This document shows, piece after piece, positions 43,358-54,890 of a stretch of 64,000 nucleotides of DNA. Under the pieces are notes generated by a model that was not told the origin of the DNA, ran no database searches, and saw only the letters and a program-made list of their open reading frames with translations. Location of the stretch: the NCBI RefSeq assembly GCF_003265705.1, contig NW_020312827.1, forward strand, positions 13,432,924 to 13,496,923, in the 5' to 3' direction. The position numbers and the translations under genes are program-made. Each line of letters opens with the position of its first letter. Position 1 is the first letter of the stretch. The stretch comes from Callorhinus ursinus. Its lineage: Eukaryota; Chordata; Mammalia; Carnivora; Otariidae.

Positions 43358-45229
43358 AGAATTGTCTTTTTTAAATAAACAGTGGTGGACAATTGGATGT
43401 TAATGTTAAAAAATAATAAAACTTGACCCTACACTTACACTATACACCAAAATCCCTTCCAAGTGAATTCGAGATCTAAATGTAAAAGACAAAATAACAT
43501 CCAGAAGATAATGTAGGATAGCATACTCATGATTTTGGCTAGGCAAAGAATTCCTGCACAAGACCTAAAAGAACCAATCATAAAGAAAAAGACAGATAAA
43601 ATCAGATGATATTAAAATGAAGAACTTATGTTCATCAAAAGAACTTCATCAAAGACACAGCTAAAGAGAGTGAGAGGCAAGTTAGAGATATTTGCAACAC
43701 CATGAGAAGAATATACAAAGAATTCTTACAAATCAATAAAAGACAAAATTGAAAAATGGGTAATAGGCTTCAACAGGGGCTTCCCAAAAGGTGATATTCA
43801 AATGTCCAACAAACATGTGAAAAAGTGCTCAACTTCGTAAGTCTTCAGGGAAGTATAAATTAGAAACTATATAAAACATGACCGCATTTCCACCACAATG
43901 CCTAAAATTAAAAAATGACTTTGGATACCAAGAAGTGGAGAGTATTTGGAAAAATAAGAATTCTCCTGCACTGGTGGTGAGGGAGCAAATTGGTACAACC
44001 ACTTGGAAGACTTTGGAAGCATTAGCTAATGAAATTGAACATAGCATATTCCTTGAGCCCGAAGTTCTACACTGATGCACAGATTCAATGAAAAGTGAAT
44101 ACGTGTATACCAAAAATCATGGACAGGAATGTTCACACAGCAGTATTCATAGTGGCCCCAGACGGGAAACAACTCAGTGTCTATCAAGAGTGTAATATAA
44201 TGTGTGCACCTGCACATGCGCACACACACATATTTTATGATCTATTTATACAAATGAGGAATGGTATACTAGTAAAAACAAACAAAGTAGAGCTGTATAA
44301 ATGTGTGAAGGAAGCCACGTGTGCACACATACACGCATCTATGTTTCATTTCTATAAAGCTCAACAAACAAGCATAATGAAACTATAGGCTTTAGGGATG
44401 CGTGCTTAGATCCAAACGATAAAATGCTATACAAGTTAAGGTAGTAGCCTTAGGAAGCACTGGGGAGCTAATTAGGAGGGAGAATGATGAGCCTTTCAGG
44501 GATGCTGGCCAAGCTGTATTTTTTGACTTGGGTGACAATTACATGGATGTCTGCTTTGGGATAAATCATTGAGCTGTAGATTTGTTTTGTGCACTTTTCT
44601 CTATATTTCACAATGTAAACATTTAAAAAAATCAATAAATAATATACCTTTACCACTGTTTTCTTGATTTTTAATCAATTTAAAATATCACCCATTGACT
44701 TACTATTATAATTTAGACCTCTCCTCCTTCCCTTCTTTTGAATTGACACTGTTTATATTATGTAAACACTATTCATCAATGTGACCAGTGATATACTATA
44801 TGACAAATTCTTTCTTGTGCAACTTTTAGGTGTTTTTTCCTGTTGAATAACATTACCTCTTTTTGATTCATGTATATATTTGTATAGATAGAAACATATG
44901 CTTCCTTCCATCAGTCCTTCTTTCCTTTTAATTCTTTGCATGCCTTCCACCAGCATCTCTCAATCTAATTTTGCTCTTGGCCAAACATATCAGATAATGT
45001 ACCACTTCCATTTTGTTTCTCCTCTAATTTGCCCTCGTTGCTCAATGAGCCTGTTCTGGAATGGGGTTTTGTGCCAGGATTTCTTTCTTGCCTGACTCCT
45101 GTATTGTTTGTTTCTTGGATCCCACGTTTTTTTCTTTTTCGGTTTGCTGCTTCAAGTGGAGCACATTGCTAACAATTTACTAAGCTAGCATAGGAGATAA
45201 ATTTTCCAAGAATTTAATCTCTGAAAATA

Positions 45230-46260
45230 TCTTTAATGTACCCTCCTCCCCTTAGTCAGTAGTTTGGCTAGGCATATAATTCTAGATTAAAAATCATCTT
45301 TCCTCTGTATTTTGAAGCAATACTCAATTGACTTTTAGCTTCTGTTGTTGCTGTTGAGAAGTCATGGGCCATTCTGACGTTCCTCTTTTATATGTGAATA
45401 GATTTTTTTCTTCATGGAGGCTTCTGGAATTTTAATTTTATCCCTGGAGTGAAATTTCATGATACTATAATTTTGTTGTGTCTTTATAGATTTGCGGTGG
45501 ATTTAATCAGACCTCTCAGTTGGAAGAATTATGCTCTTGTTCTGTGAAATGGTTCTTAAGGATTTTGTTTTTGTTTATATGTTTGTTTATGTTTGCTTAT
45601 TTTATTTTTTAAAAGATTTATTTACTTTGTTTTAGAGAGAGTGGTAGAGCATGAGCGGGGGGGGGCGGGGGGGGCAGAGGGAGAAGGAGAGAGAATCCTC
45701 AAGCAGACTCTTGGCTGAGCATGAAGCCTGACTCCGGGCTTGATCCCACAACCCTGACTAACATCATGACCTGAGCTGAAATGAAGAGTGGGGTGCTTAA
45801 CTGACTTAGCCACCCAGGTGCCCTTGTGTTTGCTTATTTTAAATCATTTTTTTCTTCCCATTTTCTCTGAACACTTAGAAACTCTAGTAGTAGAACTCTG
45901 GACTGATCCTTTTCTTATTTTTTTTCCTCTTTTCTTCATAATCTCTTTGTCTTATTGCCTTGCCTCCTGGATGCTTTCCTTTATTTCTAAATCATTGGTT
46001 GAATTTTGAATTTTGAATTTTGTCCATTGTATTTGTAATATTGAAGAACTTAAAATTTTTCCCTGAGTGTTTCTTTTCATAGCATCCTGTTCTTCTCTTT
46101 TAACAGAAACAATAGCTTCTCTCACTGAATATATCAATTACGGTTTTTGATATTTTCTTCTGTTTCCTGCATTATCTCTGTTCTCTCACACCTTCTTATT
46201 TTGCCTGATTGTTTAAGTGTCTGACTTTCAGTGGAAGTTTTTCTTTCACCTCTAAGTGTA
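45230..46260 (-). mobile_element. Old L1 5'-region, antisense, with SINE
   Basis: 'GGCTAGGCATATAATTCTAG' and 'CTGTTGAGAAGTCATGGG' parallel the block at about 31.08-31.2 kb and resemble reversed L1M/HAL1 5' sequence. Interrupted by the SINE at 45605-45825. Family and limits are tentative. Confidence 0.45.
45605..45825 (-). mobile_element. Can-SINE, antisense
   Basis: AAAAGATTTATTTACTTTG left end, a G-rich expansion at about 45657-45675, 'CTAACATCATGACCTGAGC', head AGCCACCCAGGTGCCC. Duplications GTTTGCTTATTTTA at 45591-45604 and 45828-45841. Confidence 0.94.
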
Positions 46261-49190
46261 AGGATCAGAAGAGCTTATTGGAAGCTTTGTGTTTGAATTG
46301 GGCTCATTAACTGAGAGGCTGCCCTGTGGAGTGGCGGGGTAGTGAGCCAGTTTCTTCAAATTTCAGTATGTGTCAGGAGTTTTCCTCTGGGGCCATTCCA
46401 TTTTTTTTCCAGAGAGGGATCTTCTAATCCCGTGTGGTGTTCTGATAGCCAGGTAGGCAGGGGACAGACTCTCAGTGTCCCGTTCGCCCTCTGTGGTCAG
46501 CCTGGTGTCCACCCCTGCTGCCTTCTCTTTGATCTCTCCAGCATTAAGCCTGACTCATATTGGGAAGGGGAATTGTGCGGTTAACGCCTAGGAAGGGTGA
46601 GGACTTGAGGGTCTAACCTCTCACTGTAGAGTCTAACTAACCTCCACATCTCATCTACTCCCACCTTCTACTGTGTCTGCGGCCTCCAGTTCCTGAGCCT
46701 TTCTGGGATTCTATGAAGCCAGTGCACTCACATCTATCAGTTTTCCTCTCCACTGGAATTCTAGTTTCTTCATTCAGCTAGCACTCCTCCATATACCCAT
46801 AGTCTTCAAGACATTGGTTGACCACTCTCATCTGCCGTTGTCCCCGCTCTCATTCTGTTTGTCCTCGTGGGCTTACGTTAACTCTCTGAGGGCAGAAACC
46901 ATGACTTGCACATCTTTAGTTTGCTTGCAGAGCCAAGCACCAAGGCTTAGGAAGCACTCATTGATGGATGGATGGATAGATGGATGGATGGATGGATGGA
47001 AGCCCACCTTGCTAATCATTGAAGTACTCTGCCCTTCTTGCCTTCTTGAACCTTGAACCTTCCCTCCATGTTCTCTCTTGTTTCTTATTTGCAGGTGGGT
47101 AGATGCAGATGATAACATCTCCTTTGGTGCTACGTCCCACTCTTGGTGGGTTCCTTCTCCTTTCTGTCGCCTGGGTGCCAGCAATCCTGGACCCTGTCAG
47201 GCATCAGTCCATCACCTGTGCCAAACACTTCTGCCTCCTTTGGCCAAGCCACCTTGCTTCCAAACTGCCTGGAAAGGAGGAGTAGGGAGGGGAAGGGGGG
47301 ACAACTCTCAGATGCCTAAAGGGGCTGAGTATCCCTTCCCCTCCTAAGCACAAACAGGGTTTCTTAAAATAGCTTTTGGAGCTTTATGATGTGAATATAG
47401 CCACACAGCCCTTCTCAGGATTGGCTTATTGTTGAAAAGAAAATCTCTGGGAACATGTATGCCGCACTTCATGCTCATGGCAGATTTTGAGAAGCTGCAT
47501 CTTGACTGCTGTTTGCTGAGTGGTTTCAGGGTAGAGAGCAGCCAACTTCCAGACCTGGGCTGGTGTTTACAGCATCTCTAATTTATGCTGCGTGGTGCTG
47601 TTGCATCTGTAGACCTCAGCCGGGTGGGCTTTTTCTCCCTCTTCCCCTCATGCATTTGAAGAAGCTGGGAATATGAAATATTTCTAAGTTTGCATGGACC
47701 ATGGGATCCTAGAATCATGCAGAGCACTGAGACTGCTCAGTGATCAGTAGGGCCCTTCTCCCTCTCTTCCTTCTTAGTGACTGGGAAATTGTTGAAGCAT
47801 GGTCAGTTTCTTTGGCTTTCCTGAGGGTTGTTTTTTTTTTTTTAAATGAGACTCACTTGATTTTTCACCAGTAATTTGATTTGGTGGAAATTATTAAAGG
47901 TTCTGACAAAGAGTATTTTGTTTTGCTATTCCCATAACATCTCATGCCATCAGGATAGTCTTCATTTGCTTTCCAAAGACTAGGACCTGGATTTTTAAAA
48001 AGAAAAGAAGTGTCTTGTGTATCAAATGGCCCACACCTAGAGGTAAACTTGAAATGCTTTAGTAAGTCTGGTTTTACAGTGATCTAGAGGGAAGAGTGCC
48101 CCTCATCTAGAGATTAGAAGAACACATTGTTTCACACAAAGGCAATATGGTTTTAGTCACATAACCTGGAAGGGCACGTGGTCAACACTAAGCTCTGCTG
48201 TTTAGTTATTGCCAGGAAGAAAGATGGCTTCAGTTAGAATATTCTTAAACAATTACATTTTTTATTTTTGGTAGGTATTTCCCAACCTTAAATTGGTCTA
48301 TAGTTAATGATACTGTCTAGCAGGTCACTTAATTTGTGGCATATGTTTTGCAACTAGTTAATCTTTGAGGGAACTCCAAAAAGTGGCATGGTTAGAAGGC
48401 AGACACGGTACACCCTTTAAAAGATGTGTATTTGATTATGTCTCACAAAATTCCAGGCTGGGTGTATTTCAGTCATGGAAACTTGATTGCCCATTGGTCT
48501 TTATATTAAAATGGCTTGAAATCATTTTTGCAAGGGGATTGTTAGCTCTGCCCATGGGTACCAAGTGCCTTTTATTTAGGTTTGTATCTTTGCCAAGCCC
48601 TTCTTCAGGAAGACAGCAACTCTGCCCCACAGGCCTGCTGTGTCTTCGGTCCCACATTCCCATACTTAGCTAACAACACAGGAGAGCTGCATTCCAGATG
48701 TTCCAAATGCCAGTTAGAAGTTTCACCTCAAAAATACTGCTACCTAGCCCAGACTGGACCTTTGGTGGAGCAGGTGATGTCTATGAATGATTGCAGGTTG
48801 TCTGACCTGTTCCCGAATTCAGCCTGACCACTAGAAAGCTCCATATCTGACATGATATGAACCTTGAGCTTTCATTGAATTGTGCTTTGTCCTGATGCCA
48901 TTGTGCAGTGTTGATGTCAACACTAAAACAGAAAGGCCCCAGGCACCGCATCTGTGTGTTCGTTACTATATCCAAACCATGGTTCCTGGGCTTTACTTAA
49001 TTTGTAGGTAATTGTTGCTTGTCCCAGACGGTGGTTTCAAAAATTTTGAATTTGATCACCTATAGATGAGGCACATACCTTCCAGCTGTCCCCAGTCCCC
49101 ACCGTTCCCTATCATCTGACACTCCTTTCATTTGGTTACTTTATCTGTCTGGTTCCTGTGGCCATTTGAGTTTGCAGATCCTGCTTTACA
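46260..49190. other. No recognised gene; mostly unique DNA
   Basis: No Can-SINE or L1 is visible. An L2-type end precedes a GATG run near 46.96 kb. Open frames up to 103 codons lack recognisable domains, and the longest is antisense to the GATG run. A possible acceptor-like TTATTTGCAG at 47085-47094 has no partner that I can identify. Confidence 0.35.
46890..47000 (+). repeat. L2-type 3' end with (GATG)n microsatellite
   Basis: 'CTCTGAGGGCAGAAACCATG', 'GCCAAGCACCAAGGC' and 'GGAAGCACTCATTGATGGAT' give an L2-like terminus. The terminal tetranucleotide has expanded to about nine GATG units with one GATA at 46963-47000. Its minus-strand reading gives a His-Pro-Ser-Ile repeat in an open frame, a simple-repeat artefact. 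Confidence 0.75.
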
Positions 49191-49193
49191 TAG

Positions 49194-49610
49194 TGTGGTG
49201 GTTAATTTTATGTGCCAACTCAGTGAGGCCGTGATACCCAGATATTTGGTCAAACACCAGTCTAGATGTCTCTGTGGAAGTATTTTTAGATGAGATTAAC
49301 ATTTAAATCAGTAGACTTTGAGTAAAGCAGATTTCCCTCCATAATGTGGGTGGGCCTTATCCAATCAGTTGAAGACCTTAAGAGAAAAAGACTGAGGTCC
49401 CTTGAGGAAGAGGGAATTCTGCCTCCAGACTGATTTAGGACTTGAGTTGCAGCATCAGCTCTTCCCTGGGTCTCCAGCCTTCTGGACTATGCTGCAGACT
49501 TTGGACTCTCCATTCCCCATAATCTTGTGAGCCAATTTCTTAAACTAACTCTCCCTATGCATCTACATATCCGTTGGTTTTGTTTCTCTGGAGATGCTTA
49601 ATGCACACAG
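49194..49610 (+). mobile_element. ERVL-type solo LTR (MLT2-like)
   Basis: TGTGGTGGTTAATTTTATGT start, CCCAGATATTTGGTCAAACA, GATGAGATTAACATTTAAAT, GGGCCTTATCCAATCAGTTG, CATAATCTTGTGAGCC and 'TTGTTTCTCTGGAGATG' end. Better preserved than its relative at 11422-11901. No internal retroviral sequence or second copy adjacent. Confidence 0.82.
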
Positions 49611-49918
49611 TGAACTTTTTATGGAGACCTGCAGGAGGAAACAGTTGGTTTCCTTGTATCTTATGAATACTGAGTTATGTAATTGAAAATATTTCCTTTT
49701 TTGTGTTGACTTTCAAAGCTTATAACCGAATCTGTGTCTTAACTGTAGCAGCTTTAGCAAATACATACCGATAGATACAGACTACACACCATGGGCAGCA
49801 GAGACTCACCAAGAGAATGGTGGTAGTGATACCAGATTTGGGTTGTGTTGGGGAAGGGCATTTGGTTAGTGCATTTCATTTGAATCCACCTCTTCTCCCT
49901 CCTCCTGTATTTGGTAAG

Positions 49919-50299
49919 TGTGTCAGTCCTTTTGGAGTGCTATAACAAAATGCCCGTACGTTGGGTGGTTTAGAAAACATCAGAAATGTATTGCTTACTG
50001 TTTTGGAGGCTGGGAAGTCCATGATCATGGCGCAGGCAGATTTGGTGTCTGATGAAGGCCCACTTCCTGGTTCTCAGATGCCTGACTTGGCGCTGTGTCC
50101 TCACATGGCAGACGGGGTTAGGGATTGCTTTGGGGTCTCGTTTATAAGGGTGCTGATCATAAGGGGTCTTTTTCATAAGGGCTCCACCTTCAGAACCCAA
50201 TCCCCTTCTAAAGGCCCCACCTCCTAACACTAGCACATTGGGAATTAGCACTTCAACAGATGAATTTGGAGGGGAAGCACACATTCCGTTTATCACAAT
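49919..50299 (-). mobile_element. ERVL-MaLR LTR, antisense
   Basis: Plus strand shows TGTGTCAGTCCTTTTGGAGT, TTTTGGAGGCTGGGAAGTCC, CTGTGTCCTCACATGGCAGA, AAAGGCCCCACCTCCTAACA and 'AACAGATGAATTTGGAGGGG', the reversed MaLR (MLT1/MST-type) LTR. About 310 bp right of the MLT2-like LTR. No internal gene. Confidence 0.82.
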
Positions 50300-50879
50300 A
50301 AGCCATCTTAAATATTTGCCAGAACAAGACAGAGGCACAAACAACCAAAAAGATAGTGTACCTTTTCATCCATCTATTTCAAGATAGCATACACTTTTGA
50401 GTCATGATCAGAGAGAGCAGTTTCAATTAACTGAGCAGTTTACTAGCTTTGTTCTGGAGGCAGTATAAAGACTTCAGCTAATGCATTACAAGCAAGGTAG
50501 ACCAGGTCATCTTTGGACATGGGTTTTGTGAGTCCATAGTAAGGTTCCCACTGTGCAGGGTGCTTTGGTAACATTTTATTTTTGTCGTTTAGCTCAGCTC
50601 TTTCTCCTACTGACCTTTCTCCTACTGACCTTTCTCATCTGTTCTCTCACATCCTGCTTTTTCCTTGTTTTTCACTTTTGGGTATATTCCCAGCTGATTT
50701 GAAGCCTGACCATTCATTTTTTCATCTGTGCACCATGCAATACTCTTGACTCCCTTCTCCATGCCAGGGACTGGGGCTGGGTGATTTAAGAGTAGAAATA
50801 CAAAGCAGAATAATAAAGATTACAGAAAGATTATAGGCATGAGAAGCAGCCTTGTGGCTACTCTCTCATTTCATTCAAG

Positions 50880-51180
50880 CTTTCCCACAAATGGTTCTTC
50901 ACACTGAAAGTTGCCTTGACCACTCTATTTAAAATTGTAACTGGCCCCATCCCTGGCATTCCCAATCCCCCTTGCCCTGCTCTACTTTTTCTTTCTGCCA
51001 AGCATAATATATAGTTTGCTTATTTGTTGCTTGTATTATTTATGCTATTATCTGTCTCCCTCTGCTAGAATGTCAGCCCTACAAAGACAGGCTTTTTTTT
51101 TTTTTTTAATCAATTTTGCTCATTGATGTATACCAAGGGTCTCCAGTAGAAAACCTCAAAGATTTAAGGGAATAAATATC
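50880..51180 (+). mobile_element. L2 LINE 3' end
   Basis: 'GTTGCCTTGACCACTCTATT', 'CTGTCTCCCTCTGCTAGAAT', 'GTCAGCCCTACAAAGACAGG' follow the L2 3' consensus. A T run interrupts it at about 51093-51107. Confidence 0.75.
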
Positions 51181-51231
51181 TCTAACGTGCATATAATAAG
51201 GGAAACATTATTTTAAAACACATATTTTCTG

Positions 51232-51427
51232 GGGCACGTGTGTGGCTGAGCCATTAAGCGTCTGCCTTAGGCTCAGGTCCTGATCCCAGGGTCCTGGGAT
51301 CGAGCCCCGCATCGGGCTCCCTGCTCACTGGGAAGCCTGCTTCTCCCTCTCCTGCTCCCCCCTGCTTGTGTTCCCTCTCTTGCTATCTCTCTCTGTCAAA
51401 TAAATAACTAAAATCTTTAAAAAATTT
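51232..51427 (+). mobile_element. Can-SINE, full length
   Basis: GGGGCACGTGTGTGGCTGAG head (diverged A box), GGATCGAGCCCCGCATCGGG, CTCCCTGCTCACTGGGAAGC and TCAAATAAATAACTAAAATC. Clear duplications are not visible, and the right flank is an AT-rich TTTATTTATA repeat. Confidence 0.92.
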
Positions 51428-51724
51428 TCATTTAAAATTTATTTATATATTTATTTATTTTATATTTATTTAAATATAACAACAGCAGCAGCAACAAAAT
51501 AAGTAGAATTCAAAGTAGAAAGTTAGAAATGGCAGAAGAAAGAATTTTGTGGAAGTTCAGATGAAGAAACCATTACTCTCAAACTGGGCTCAAGGAAGGC
51601 TTGAGGAAGGATATAGCACCTCAACTGGGACCTGAAGGGTGAACAGAAGTTGATGGGCAGAAATGTAGGTGAAAAAAGCATTAAATCACTTAAAGCAAAG
51701 GGAACAAGATAAGCAAAAATTTAT

Positions 51725-51822
51725 GGTTGGCTCAGTTGGGAGAACATGTGACTCTTGATCTTAGGCTCATGAGTTCAAACCCCACATTGGGTGTAGAGAT
51801 TACTTAAAAAAAAAAAAAAAAA
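51725..51822 (+). mobile_element. Old-type Can-SINE, slightly 5' truncated
   Basis: GGTTGGCTCAGTTGGGAGAA, ACTCTTGATCTTAGGCTCAT, GAGTTCAAACCCCACATTGG, GTGTAGAGATTACTT and an A run. Flanks AGCAAAAATT and AGCAAACATT give a short imperfect duplication. Keeps a B-box-like GAGTTCAAACC. Confidence 0.87.
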
Positions 51823-51929
51823 GCAAACATTCAGAGCGAAGTGTGAGGTGTGAGTGTAGGGGCATAATTATGAATTGAGTTTGGCTGGAGCAAATGGTAC
51901 ACAAAGAATACTAGAAAAATAAGGAGAAA

Positions 51930-52985
51930 AAGTGAGACTGGCCAATTGAAAAATGGACAAAAGATTTGAACAGACACTTCACCAAAGAAATATGTTGATG
52001 GGAAATAAGTACATGGAAATATGACAACCATCACTAGTTATTAGGGAAATGCAAAATAAATCCACAATACTGTACCATCTATTGGAATGGATAAAATTTT
52101 AAAAACTGACCATACTAAGTGTTGACAAGGAAGCAAAGAAATTGTAACTCTCATACCTTGCTGGTGGGAATGTAAAATTGTGTAACTGCTTTGAAAACAG
52201 TTTGGTAGTTTCTTAAAAAGTTAAAAATAAGCCTAGCATATGATCTGGCTATTCCAATCCTAACTATTTACCTAAGAGAAATAAAAGCATACACTCATAC
52301 AGAGATCTGTATATAAATCTTCATAGCAGCTTTATTTAGAATAATCCCAAACTGGGTTTAGAATTACCCGAACCCAGGGGTGCCTGGGTGGCACAGTCAG
52401 TTAAGCATCCAAGTCTTGGTTTCGGCTCAGGTTGTGATCTCAGGGTTGTGAGATTGAGCCCCATGTCGGGCTCCCCACTGAGTGTGGAGTCTGCTTAGGA
52501 CTCCCGCTCCCATGTTCTCTCTCTGTTTAAAAAAAATAAATCTTTAAAAAAAAAAAAAAAGAATTACCACAACCCAAATGTTTATCCACAGGTGAATGGA
52601 AAACAAATTATGGTACATCCATCCAATGGAACACTATTGAGCAATAAAAGTAAATGAACTCTTGATATGTGCAATAATGTGAATGTGTCTTAAAATAATT
52701 TTGTTGAGTGAAAGAAAAAGGGTATATATTGTATAGTTCCATCTATATACATATATGTTCCTAGAAAATGCAAACTAATCTATCTATAAGGACAGAAAGC
52801 AGATGAATGATTGCCTGGAGATAGCAGGAAGGAGGGGTTTTGGAAGGACATGAGGCAACTTTTGGAGGTAATGAGTATGATCATTAGCATGACTGTCATG
52901 ATGGTATCACAGGTGTAGACATATGTTAAAATGCATCAAACTGTATTCTCTAAATATATCTTGTATCTCAGGAAAGCTGTTTAAA
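51930..52985 (+). mobile_element. Old L1 ORF2 end and 3' UTR, split by a SINE
   Basis: 'GGCCAATTGAAAAATGGACA', 'CCTTGCTGGTGGGAATGTAA', 'GGAACACTATTGAGCAATAA' and 'GATTGCCTGGAGATAGCAGG' give the end of ORF2 and the UTR of an L1M-type element in order. Broken in all frames. The SINE at 52377-52560 separates the halves. Confidence 0.75.
52377..52560 (+). mobile_element. Can-SINE inside an old L1
   Basis: GGGGTGCCTGGGTGGCACAG head, GGTTGTGATCTCAGGGTTGT, GAGCCCCATGTCGGGCTCCC and an AATAAATC A-rich tail. Flanks GAATTACCCGAACCCA (52361-52376) and GAATTACCACAACCCA (52561-52576). This is the last Can-SINE in the window. Confidence 0.94.
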
Positions 52986-54754
52986 AAGGTGAGGTTGGAG
53001 TCAGTATACCTAAGGTCTTCATAATTAAGCCAAGGGGTTTACATCCTCTCTGGGGCTGTCCATTTATTCATATGAATTAAAAAAAAAATTAATTGCATGC
53101 CGATTGTATGCCAAACTCTATGTGTGGCCATTAATAGAACAAGGGAGAAGGAAGTGGGAAGTAAATGATGACTTTCATTCTAGAAAGGCTGAGTTCAGGG
53201 TGTCTGAGGAATAGCCTAGTCAAGCTGTGTAGCAAGCAGTTGGAAATGCTGAGTCCTGCTTGGGAAGAGAGCAGGGGCAGAGATGATGATTCAGATATGT
53301 CCCACAGGGAGAGGTCTACTACAGCCCGGAGGGTTAAGGTTTATTAAAGTAGAATGTGTAGAACATGCGGCATGAAACCCGATGGACATATTAGTGTGTA
53401 TTTTATTCTCTCTGAAGCAGAAGACCTGAAAGAATTCTTTTTCTTCCACCCTTCCCAAGAAAGCAGTGAAATGTTTGTGTTCGGAGGTATTCTGAGTCTA
53501 GACTCCCTTACCCCAGAGGGTTGTGGCAATGTCTGTCTTTGTGTCCTGGGGCTGAATGTTGTGTTTCCAGATATTTGGAAGTCAGCCTCCACTCAGGCTT
53601 TCGTGAGGAAAGTGGATGGAAGTCACAGATGTGAGGAAGGCAGGTGCTGGGAACTGAGGATACAGTTTTAAAGGTGGGGGTTCTGAGGGGCTGATGGATT
53701 TCTGGGACTTGAGGAGAGGACCTGGGGGTTAGGGAAAATGCCTGGAATGAGAGGACCATGCCTGCTCTCCTTGAGCATATGAGAATGTGCCAGGTTCTGT
53801 GATGGGGTGGCATGTGGATGCTGGTGGGACTTAACACCAAACACCCTGACCCTGGGAACCATAACCAAGGACTCCTGTAGTCCTACTTGGTTTGAGGAAA
53901 AGGAGCAGGTAGTGGGAAAGGGTGGCTGATGGGCATGATGGAGGTGGCTCTGGGAGCTGACTCCACAGAGCCATTTCCCTGTTCTTTGGGCCCCATGTAA
54001 TCCCCCAAGATGTTTCTCTAACCCCGGGGAAGGGGAAAGGTCCCTAAAAACAATTTTGAAACCACTTCCACGAAGGGATCCCCAGATTTAATTGGATTTG
54101 GAAGAAATAAAAGTAACGTCATATCCTTTGTACTCAGTGTGCATCAATCATGGAACACGTGTATGCCTATTGCAAATAAAACCAGGTCAGGATCTTCTGG
54201 GAACACACACCGGGGGAGAGCAGACTCTCTTCTGGAGGGCTGTTTAGGCAATCAGGTGTTGGTACAAGGAGTCATATAGATGAGGACTGGGCAGGGGTAG
54301 CACCCTCTGGAAATCATCTCTTCCTTTCCCTTGCCTAAATCTTTCAGTAAGATGAGATCACATCGTCTTTAAAGCATTTGGAGGAAGCGGGTCCACGTTT
54401 GGCAGTGTTATGTGGTCTTTTTGTGTCCATACGATTCCCCACTTTGAGAACCCCACATGGTTGTATTCTGTGCACGGAACAGATTTTAGTTAAAACTGCA
54501 CAGCATGGTAGTCCTAACAGACAATCATCTGAGAGTTTACAAAACTCTTTACAATCTGGAAGGAAAAGATTTCTCCATGAGAAACTCATTTTGGTCACCC
54601 ATTTTATAGATGACAAAGTGATGGAAGAAGAAATTCTGATCCTCCTACAAGTTCCCAGGTGATGTGTTTCTGGAAAATCTTAGGAGCAGGTGTCTACTCT
54701 TGACTGATTTTCTAGACTCTGATAGAAATACTAATCTGGTTTTGGGAAAGATAG

Positions 54755-54890
54755 GGCATGGAACCATAGATTTGGGTTCAAATTCTGGCTTTGCCTCCAA
54801 TTACTTGGATGACCTTGGACATATCCCTGGAAACCTCAATTTTTTCCTCTTTGAAGTAAGAATAATCTCATAAACATAGGAAAATACAGG
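54755..54890 (+). mobile_element. MIR SINE
   Basis: 'GGAACCATAGATTTGGGTTC', 'AAATTCTGGCTTTGCC', 'TTGGATGACCTTGGACATA' and 'CTTTGAAGTAAGAATAATC' follow the MIR consensus. Confidence 0.72.

Larger units (their letters stand above)
36350..44650 (+). mobile_element. Ancient sense L1 (L1M/HAL1-like) broken by later insertions
   Basis: Pieces lie in L1 order. An ORF1-like region at 36440-37370 includes 'GGCATGAGATCTTCAAACTG' and 'ATTCCTCAAAATGAAG'. An intergenic and early ORF2 region at 37530-38030 includes 'GGAAGGAATGAAGAGC'. ORF2 continues at 38798-38903, 39323-39504 and 40191-44400; 40560-40640 reads like the 'GGATTGAAATCATACAGAG' block. A 3' UTR ends near 44640 ('CTTGGGTGACAATTACATGG'). Frames are broken throughout. 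Removing the insertions listed separately rejoins interrupted phrases, for example TGCATAGCTATAT across 38904-39322. Nothing here can encode a working transposase or reverse transcriptase. Confidence 0.75.

Noticed and set aside
46873..47184. Open frame with His-Pro-Ser-Ile repeats
   Set aside because: The repeats are a translation of the (GATG)n microsatellite in reverse.
49194..50299. Possible provirus bounded by two LTRs
   Set aside because: The two LTR-like repeats belong to different families (MLT2-like sense, MaLR antisense) with no retroviral internal sequence between them. They are independent solo LTRs.
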